DNA of 37,712 nucleotides from UBA5314 sp964635975 (GTDB lineage: Bacteria > Bacillota > Syntrophomonadia > Syntrophomonadales > Syntrophomonadaceae): NCBI GenBank assembly GCA_964635975.1, contig CAZWPO010000025.1, forward strand, positions 1 through 37,712, written 5' to 3'. The notes below the pieces were generated by a model that was given only the letters and a program-made list of their open reading frames with translations, did no database searches and was not told where the DNA came from. Made by a program: the position numbers and the translations under genes. Of this stretch, positions 32,410 to 37,712 are shown one piece after another; the stretch's first letter is position 1; the number at the start of each line of letters is the position of its first letter.

Positions 32410-32631
32410 AGCAATTTAGTACTGGTCCAAAGTGATCCGCACGACGCAATCCGTTTATTCCAAATATCTAAAGCGACCTATCGGAAAATGATCCAAAACC
32501 TGGTTTGGGCTACCGGTTACAATGCAGCAGCAGGTGTTCTTGCCCCCTGGGGATTTATTTTGCCGATGGCTGCTGGAACCGTAGTTATGTCTTTAAACAC
32601 TATTCCATTCCTGGCCTCCAGTGTCTTTTGA
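32410..32631 (+). pseudogene. C-terminal remnant of a heavy-metal P1B-type ATPase
   Basis: The frame reads LVLVQSDPHDAIRLFQISKA then TYRKMIQNLVWATGYN and AAAGVLAPWGFILPMAAGTV. This is the end of a copper/heavy-metal P-type ATPase (family form VLVRSDP, ATYRKMxQNLxWATGYN, GVLAPWGF). Compared with the family as I recall it, about six residues are lost between YN and AAGVL. The phosphorylation, ATP-binding and CPx regions are absent. The remnant has no start of its own. Confidence 0.88.
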
Positions 32632-32716
32632 GTATAAACGAGCAGCCGGATGCAGTCCTTGAAAAGTAAAAGCCATTAGTGCTATAATCCATATATTTGG
32701 GAGAGGAGATAGTGCT

Positions 32717-33364
32717 GTGGCCTGGTACGGACTTTTTGTGACTGCGTTTATCGTAGGCCTTTCCGGGGCTATGATGCCCGGACCGCTTCTTTCATATACC
32801 ATCGCCGAGAGCGCCCGCCGTGGGTGGGTAGCCGGCCCATTGATGATTTTGGGGCATGGGATTCTGGAATTGGCTCTGGTCATAGGAATAATGGCCGGAC
32901 TGTCTTCCTTCATCCAGAAGCCCGTAGTTAGCAGCGGTATCGCACTGGTCGGAGGAGCCTTCCTGCTGTATCTGGGATTCAGCATGAGCAGGCAGGCAGC
33001 CCGGGGTGAGATAAGCCTGGCAGGCGATAGGACCGGTCCAGAAACAAAAGGCATGCATCCCGTGCTGGCTGGTGTCCTGATAAGCCTCTCAAATCCTTAC
33101 TGGTCGATCTGGTGGGCAACCATCGGTCTTGGGTATTTTACTATCGCCCTGCAGAGCGGCTGGACGGGTATGGCCGCTTTTTTCACCGGCCATATCTCCG
33201 CTGATTTTGTCTGGTATGTAATGGTTGCGGTTCTGGTGGCCAACGGGCGCCGATTTATAAGCCAGAACGCCTACAACTATATACTGCTGGCATGCGGCTT
33301 GTTCCTAATAGTTATGGGTTTTTACTTCATATATACTGGCATTTTGCCGGTCAAGCTCGCCTAA
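32717..33364 (+). CDS. LysE/RhtB-family exporter
   Basis: A small-molecule (typically amino acid) efflux protein, 215 residues and about six helices. The N-terminus FIVGLSGAMMPGPLLSYTIAESARRG is the LysE-family signature with the conserved PGP. GVLISLSNPYWSIWWATIG in the middle is the second conserved block. GTG 32717 follows GAGAGGAGA. The stop codon overlaps the stop of the convergent ABC ATPase gene. Confidence 0.9.
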   Translation: MAWYGLFVTAFIVGLSGAMMPGPLLSYTIAESARRGWVAGPLMILGHGILELALVIGIMAGLSSFIQKPVVSSGIALVGGAFLLYLGFSMSRQAARGEISLAGDRTGPETKGMHPVLAGVLISLSNPYWSIWWATIGLGYFTIALQSGWTGMAAFFTGHISADFVWYVMVAVLVANGRRFISQNAYNYILLACGLFLIVMGFYFIYTGILPVKLA

Positions 33365-34053
33365 TCACTACAGATTATCGACATCAGATGCGACTCCAGA
33401 AGCAGGAGTTCGGGGTCGCCAAAACTACGCCCTGACCGGTCCAGCTTCACGGGGAATTCATGTATGATACGCGAAGGACGGTTGGATACGATTATTATCC
33501 TGTCGGCGATCGATAGCGCTTCTTTCAGGTCATGGGTCACGGCTATCAGGGTGAACTGCTTCTCGTTCCACTGCTCCAGCAGATCATGAATTATCGATGA
33601 TTTAACCGGCAGATCCAGAGAGCTGAAGGCCTCATCGAGTATCAACAACTGGGGATCAACGATTAAAGCCCGGGCTAAATTGACGCGCTGCTGCATTCCG
33701 CCGCTCAACTGCGCAGGTCGGTAGTTTTCAAAACCGCTGAGTTTCAGACGGTTCAATATGTCGCTGACTCCTTGTCCTGGTGCGACGAAGTTTAGATTCT
33801 GTTTAACGCTCCGCCAGGGTAAGAGCCGGGGTTCCTGAAACACGAAGCCCACCTTGGAACTGCTGACTTCTAATGAACCGGACGAAGGATTCTCCAGGCC
33901 GACTATCATACGTAGAAAAGTGGTCTTGCCCGAGCCGGAGGGGCCCAGGAGCACCAGCCTTTCTCCCGGCTCGATATCGATCGTCCACTCCTCAATGACC
34001 GGCAGAGCATCGAAAGATTTACATAGCTTCTGACTGTTTACGCTTGCGCCCAT
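33361..34053 (-). CDS. ABC importer ATPase (SsuB/TauB/NrtD type)
   Basis: ATP-hydrolysing subunit of a nitrate/sulfonate/taurine/pyrimidine-type importer, 230 residues. Walker A GPSGSGKTT, Q-loop VFQEPRLLPWRSV, signature LSGGMQQRVNLARAL, Walker B LLILDEAFSSLD and H-loop AVTHD are all in order. LPWRSVKQNL is a typical SsuB/TauB feature. ATG 34053 overlaps the permease end by 16 bp and has GGAAGGA upstream. Third gene of the operon. Confidence 0.93.
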   Translation of the reverse strand: MGASVNSQKLCKSFDALPVIEEWTIDIEPGERLVLLGPSGSGKTTFLRMIVGLENPSSGSLEVSSSKVGFVFQEPRLLPWRSVKQNLNFVAPGQGVSDILNRLKLSGFENYRPAQLSGGMQQRVNLARALIVDPQLLILDEAFSSLDLPVKSSIIHDLLEQWNEKQFTLIAVTHDLKEALSIADRIIIVSNRPSRIIHEFPVKLDRSGRSFGDPELLLLESHLMSIICSD

Positions 34054-34781
34054 TGTTTTGAGATCCTTCCCAGGTAGTGTTTTATTGCCCGTTCAGTAAT
34101 AAGCCCCAGGATGACTGCCAGCAGAGTATAGGCATATACGCCCGATACGTCAAAAATCTGTCGTGCCCAGGATATCTGCACACCCAGACCGCTGTCCCCG
34201 CACAGGAACTCCGCTACCAGGATCACTTTCCAGGCCTGACCCAGGGTGACGTCAACCACGGCAAATATGAAAGGAAGTAGAGACCCGAGATATATGTCCT
34301 TTACCACTATGGCGCGGGGGACGCGGTAGATCCGAGCCACTTCCAGGAGTTTACGGTCCAGATTCTGCACCCCGGCGATGGTGGTCAATACGGCAGTAGG
34401 GAGCAGGGAGAGGAAGGCGATAAAAACAGGACCTTCCCAGCTTATTCCCCATGTGAATATGACCAGCGACAGCCAGGATATGACTGGCACAGCCTGTATA
34501 ACCATGATAATGGGGCGGGACATCTCATGAAGCTGATTGAACAGACCTAATACCAGCCCCAACAGGATACCCAGAAACAGCACCAGGACCAGAGCCAGGA
34601 GTACCTTCCAGCCGGTCTGCAGGGCGGCTTCGATAGTACTCGACCGGGTCAGCAGACTGCCCAGAGCCTTGAATACTGTTCCCGGCTCCGGCAGGATAAG
34701 GCTTTTATTCAGTATCCGAGCCAGTGCCTCCCAGAGCAGCAGGAATATAAGGATGCCTAAAACGGAGCGCTGGAGCTTCAT
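34038..34781 (-). CDS. ABC importer permease (SsuC/TauC type)
   Basis: Membrane subunit of the same importer, 247 residues and about six helices. The cytoplasmic EAA loop is visible around VARIYRVPRAIVVKDIYLGSLLPFIFAVVD. ALAGSLLTRS-type and LGLVLGLFNQLHEMSRPIIMVIQAVPVISW segments are typical of SsuC/TauC. ATG 34781 overlaps the stop of the substrate-binding protein gene (ATGA), so translation is coupled. Confidence 0.92.
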   Translation of the reverse strand: MKLQRSVLGILIFLLLWEALARILNKSLILPEPGTVFKALGSLLTRSSTIEAALQTGWKVLLALVLVLFLGILLGLVLGLFNQLHEMSRPIIMVIQAVPVISWLSLVIFTWGISWEGPVFIAFLSLLPTAVLTTIAGVQNLDRKLLEVARIYRVPRAIVVKDIYLGSLLPFIFAVVDVTLGQAWKVILVAEFLCGDSGLGVQISWARQIFDVSGVYAYTLLAVILGLITERAIKHYLGRISKQWAQA

Positions 34782-35755
34782 GAAGCATAAAACTCCTTAT
34801 CCGGGACTGTCGGCAGACTGGGCGAGTAGAGCTCGTTCATCTTCTTTAAGAAAGCATCTACTTCACTCTTAGCATCACGGACAGGTGAATAGTGGAAATC
34901 TATACGCGGCAGAGCAGTTCTCATCACTTCCGGAGAAATCGCCAGAGTCTCTTTGGAAAGGTCGATAGCCTGATCCGGGTTCTGATTGCCCCAGGCCAGG
35001 GAATCTATGAAAGCTTTCTCTACCTTGGCGGTTTCTTCCGGATGGCTGTTCAGGTATGATTTCTTTACAAACAGCCCGGCAACCGGTATTATTTCGGGTC
35101 CGCCGGATAATTCCGCCCAGACCTTCTGGAAATCTAAGACTATCTGCCCGGCATTCCCCTGGATGGCCGCGGTGGCGTAGGGTTCTGGCAGAGCCGCATA
35201 TTCTACTTTCCCAGCCTGGAATAGCTGGACGATCTCCTGGGGAGCAGCGTATACTATCTTGACATCTTCATCCGGTTTGATATTGTTTTTGGACAGGGCG
35301 GCGCGCAGCAGCACATCTACGGTCTGGCCTTTGTTCCCGTGGGTGTAGACGGTCCTGCCATTAAGCGATGACCAGCTACTAAAGCCAGCGCTGTTGGAAG
35401 CTGCGGCCATGTAAAATACTTTCCACTCGTGAACTCCCAGCAGCACCATGTCCTTCTGCTTCGCGTAGAGGTTGGCCGCCTGGGTTATCGGAATAACCGC
35501 GAAGTTGACATCACCTTTACTCAGGCTCCCGACCAGATCGTCATTGTTCTTCCAGTAGCTTACCTTGACTGGTATCTCGGAGACTACCTTCCCTTTGTCC
35601 AAGCCTATGATCGGAATTACCGTAGGACCGACCGGATTAATGAGTGACACTTCGCTGTTTTTTGGAGCTTCTTGAACTATGCGGCCAGACTGCCAGTACC
35701 AGTATCCGCCCGCTGCTATAATCACAACCAGAAGAATGACCAGCCATTTTTTCAC
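34778..35755 (-). CDS. Substrate-binding protein of SsuA/NMT1-like importer
   Basis: Extracytoplasmic binding protein of the SsuABC-like importer, 325 residues. The N-terminus is one hydrophobic helix (KKWLVILLVVIIAAGGYWYW) without the lipobox cysteine normal for Gram-positive binding proteins, so it is probably held by an uncleaved signal anchor. The mature part has the NMT1/SsuA fold pattern: GPTVIPIIGL, GDVNFAVIPITQAANLY, NGRTVYTHGNKGQTVDVLLR and KVEYAALPEPYATAA. GTG 35755 follows GGGAGGC. The ligand is probably a sulfonate, thiamine precursor or similar; the sequence does not decide. Confidence 0.87.
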   Translation of the reverse strand: MKKWLVILLVVIIAAGGYWYWQSGRIVQEAPKNSEVSLINPVGPTVIPIIGLDKGKVVSEIPVKVSYWKNNDDLVGSLSKGDVNFAVIPITQAANLYAKQKDMVLLGVHEWKVFYMAAASNSAGFSSWSSLNGRTVYTHGNKGQTVDVLLRAALSKNNIKPDEDVKIVYAAPQEIVQLFQAGKVEYAALPEPYATAAIQGNAGQIVLDFQKVWAELSGGPEIIPVAGLFVKKSYLNSHPEETAKVEKAFIDSLAWGNQNPDQAIDLSKETLAISPEVMRTALPRIDFHYSPVRDAKSEVDAFLKKMNELYSPSLPTVPDKEFYAS

Positions 35756-35785
35756 TACATTTGCCTCCCATCATTTGGCTACGAC

Positions 35786-35815
35786 TTTATAGAATATCAT
35801 AGCATATTTTGACAT
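35786..35815 (-). promoter_or_regulatory. Possible sigma-A promoter of the importer operon
   Basis: On the minus strand, ATGTCA (35815-35810; four of six) and TATAAA (35791-35786; five of six) are separated by 18 bp, 31 bp upstream of the GTG start. Confidence 0.45.
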
Positions 35816-35969
35816 TGAAACACCCCAATATACTGAAGCTAGTTTAACCTTACGGCATGGTTTAAATAAGCGAGGCAAGAGGAATTCTGACCGGCAACTC
35901 GAATAATAATAGCAAGAAGGGCGATCCCTTTGCGGGAAAAACGGGATAGCCGAAATGGAGGGCTAATGA

Positions 35970-37631
35970 TTGGGCCTGAGTAAGACATACAGACATATAA
36001 AAAGACGCCGCCAGATCGTACTGGTTCTGGTTAGGAACGGCCTGGGCTACCTGGTCCAGCGCCTGGGGCTGGACAGCCTGGCTCCAATATCCAACCGGCG
36101 TAGCATCGTCACCTGCGAGCGTGAAGCCGATCACCTCCTGGCTTTCAGGCTGAAGGGCGCATTGATGGAGTTGGGACCTACCTTTGTCAAACTTGGGCAG
36201 CTATTAAGCACCCGTCCTGACCTCCTGCCGCCGGTCTATATTGAAGAGCTGGAGGGTCTGCAGGACAAGGTCAGCCCCATGAGCCTGGAGGATGTGCACC
36301 GGCAGATCAACAGCGAGTTGGGCCCGCCAGAGAAGGTGTTTGCAGAATTTCAGCCGGAACCGCTAGCGGCAGCATCTATCGGGCAGGTGCACCTGGCCCG
36401 CCTGAAAAGCGGGGAGCAGGTGATCGTGAAGGTACAGCGCCCCGATATATATATGACCGTGCAAAACGACCTGGAAATCATCATTGCCCTGGCCAAAATC
36501 GCCGAGCACCGTTCCGATACAGCCCGCCGCATCGGGGTCGTGGCTATGATGGAAGAATACGCTAAAAATCTTCTGCATTCCCTGGATTATTCACGCGAAG
36601 CTCGCAATACAGATAGGATCTATAAGGCTTTTGCCAATGACGAGCACGTCATAATACCCAGGGTATACTGGGACTACTGCACCGATAAGATACTTACCGA
36701 AGAGTACGTGGCGGGAGTAAAAGTCAGTGACAACCAGCAGTTGGACAGCCTGGGATGGGACCGCAAGCACCTGTCTTACCTGGGTACGGAGGCATTTCTC
36801 ACCCAGGTGATGGTTCATGGCTTTTTTCAAGCCGACCCCCATCCGGGAAATATTCTAGTGGTCGATGAGGAACATATCGCTTTTATAGACTTTGGAGAAG
36901 TTGGAGTTTTCAGCGGCGATCGTCTGATATACATGGGAGAGCTACTACTGGCCATCAGCCAGCAGGATACTGAGAAATCGCTGGCTACCCTGCAGGATAT
37001 GGGCATAGTGGTTGACCTCGAAAACTTCGAAGATTTTCAGGAGGATTTTAACGACCTGGTACAGAGCGTTTATACCGGACCTATAGGCAGCCTGGATATG
37101 AACCGGCTGCGTCGCGAGATAATGTCGCTGGCTTACCGCTATAACCTGAAAATGCCGGCTTATCTAACCTCGCTCATGAAAGCCATGATAATAGTGGAGG
37201 GAGTGGGCAAAAAGCTTGACCCTACCTTTAACTTTATGGAAGTTGCTCAGCCCGTGGCGGATAAGGTATTTAAGGATCGATTAAAACCCAAAAACGTGTA
37301 TCGATACATGCGCCAGAAGTATTACCGGAATGTTAAACCACTGGCGACGCTGCCCATGGACATCCACCACCTGATTGAAGAAGTCGGGAGAGGGCGCTTG
37401 AATATAAATATGCAGGTCGGATTTGACGAGAAGGGGAGTAAAAAGATGACCCAGCTGATAAGCCGCCTCAGTACCAGCCTTATCATAGCTGGCGGCTTAA
37501 TCGGTTCTTCGTTGATCATATCCGCCAGCCACCCCAATTTGCTAAACGAGTATGCGTTTATTGGAGAAACCGGTTTCCTGGTAGCATTGATCGCCCTGGT
37601 TATTTTCATCCTATCTTCTTTACGACCTTAA
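35970..37631 (+). CDS. ABC1/AarF/UbiB-family atypical kinase
   Basis: An atypical protein-kinase-like ATPase, 553 residues. Conserved: FVKLGQLLSTRPDLLP (KxGQ), PLAAASIGQVHLARL (A-rich nucleotide loop), VIVKVQRP (Lys), FQADPHPGNILV and FIDFGEVG (catalytic and metal Asp). Two C-terminal helices (LIIAGGLIGSSLIISA and FLVALIALVIFILSSL) anchor it in the membrane. UbiB supports ubiquinone synthesis in proteobacteria; in an anaerobic Firmicute the role is more likely in isoprenoid-quinone or lipid homeostasis. Start is TTG 35970 after GGAGG; an out-of-frame ATG at 35966 opens a five-codon frame over it. Confidence 0.93.
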   Translation: MGLSKTYRHIKRRRQIVLVLVRNGLGYLVQRLGLDSLAPISNRRSIVTCEREADHLLAFRLKGALMELGPTFVKLGQLLSTRPDLLPPVYIEELEGLQDKVSPMSLEDVHRQINSELGPPEKVFAEFQPEPLAAASIGQVHLARLKSGEQVIVKVQRPDIYMTVQNDLEIIIALAKIAEHRSDTARRIGVVAMMEEYAKNLLHSLDYSREARNTDRIYKAFANDEHVIIPRVYWDYCTDKILTEEYVAGVKVSDNQQLDSLGWDRKHLSYLGTEAFLTQVMVHGFFQADPHPGNILVVDEEHIAFIDFGEVGVFSGDRLIYMGELLLAISQQDTEKSLATLQDMGIVVDLENFEDFQEDFNDLVQSVYTGPIGSLDMNRLRREIMSLAYRYNLKMPAYLTSLMKAMIIVEGVGKKLDPTFNFMEVAQPVADKVFKDRLKPKNVYRYMRQKYYRNVKPLATLPMDIHHLIEEVGRGRLNINMQVGFDEKGSKKMTQLISRLSTSLIIAGGLIGSSLIISASHPNLLNEYAFIGETGFLVALIALVIFILSSLRP

Positions 37632-37638
37632 TAGTGAC

Positions 37639-37676
37639 AAGGGGACGGTTCTTCCGGGGCAAGGGGACGGTTCTTC
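37639..37676. repeat. Tandem copies of the AAGGGGACGGTTCTTC repeat
   Basis: AAGGGGACGGTTCTTC occurs at 37639-37654 and 37661-37676, 22 bp apart. Relatives are at 39-71 (opposite strand), 6865-6878 (GGACGGTTCTTCTG), 21748-21792, 26213-26269 and 27017-27075. Confidence 0.8.
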
Positions 37677-37712
37677 TGCCTCGCCCTTGCCCCCGGAGCA
37701 AGGGCGAGGCAG
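37676..37712. repeat. Perfect 15-bp hairpin at window end
   Basis: CTGCCTCGCCCTTGC (37676-37690), loop CCCCGGA, GCAAGGGCGAGGCAG (37698-37712). It directly abuts the tandem repeat copies and follows the UbiB-like gene by 44 bp. As a GC-rich stem it could terminate transcription, but the window ends before any T-run can be seen. Confidence 0.8.

Overview
The window looks like a chromosomal piece of an anaerobic, probably endospore-forming Firmicute, most like the Syntrophomonadaceae. Supporting signs are strong GGAGG Shine-Dalgarno sites, frequent GTG/TTG starts, a class III polyhydroxyalkanoate (PHA) synthase locus, a YheC/YheD-type spore-coat ATP-grasp gene and a 4-hydroxybutyryl-CoA dehydratase-like gene. 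The taxonomic call is inference from gene content. A run of 100 N at 22754-22853 marks a scaffold gap inside a tandem repeat, so this is assembled draft sequence.

Layout. 1-2045: membrane-anchored alpha/beta hydrolase and undecaprenyl-diphosphatase (uppP). 2439-5382: promoter, phaE, phaC, a MaoC-type (R)-hydratase and a terminator, forming one PHA operon. 5609-6857: a truncated KaiC-like ATPase running directly into a sensorless histidine kinase. 6935-7867: HSL-type esterase. 7953-10939 (minus): split-barrel flavoprotein, histone-deacetylase-like hydrolase and an HpaB/AbfD-family protein that appears to lack the AbfD catalytic residues. 11436-13186: YheC/D ATP-grasp and a MORN-repeat protein, followed by a nested, bidirectional terminator-like structure. 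13378-17393 (minus): amino acid permease, then an operon of QueG-like Fe-S protein, CDO-type cupin and nitroreductase. 17614-19441: chagasin-type cysteine-protease inhibitor and aldehyde dehydrogenase. 19477-20153: frameshifted ABC ATPase. 20664-26202: two GGDEF diguanylate cyclases with structured leaders, flanking a TspO-like gene, a 49-bp tandem repeat, and a macrodomain / small membrane protein / DedA cluster. 26363-31272: carbonic anhydrase, papain-family protease, Ca2+/H+ antiporter, small membrane protein, PilZ protein. 31373-32631: a scar region holding a small ORF with a perfect hairpin, a tRNA(Pro)-like 3' end, an ABC ATPase remnant, DUF1232 and a P1B-ATPase remnant. 32717-37631: LysE exporter, SsuABC/Tau-type importer (minus) and an ABC1/UbiB kinase.

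How the genes fit together. phaE/phaC/phaJ supply and polymerise (R)-3-hydroxyacyl-CoA from beta-oxidation. Two GGDEF proteins with intact active and RxxD inhibitory motifs plus a PilZ receptor make a c-di-GMP write/read set. The papain-like protease and the chagasin-like inhibitor form a plausible protease/inhibitor pair about 9.6 kb apart, both without an obvious signal peptide. A dispersed repeat family (core AAGGGGACGGTTCTT, often with a hairpin) occurs at six places, including both window ends. No complete tRNA, rRNA, CRISPR array or intact transposase was seen.

The best candidates for something undescribed are the active-site-altered HpaB/AbfD paralog beside an HDAC-like gene, the structured RNA elements at 13246-13350, 20458-20632 and 31373-31454, the tandem repeat in a divergent promoter, and the tRNA-end scar.
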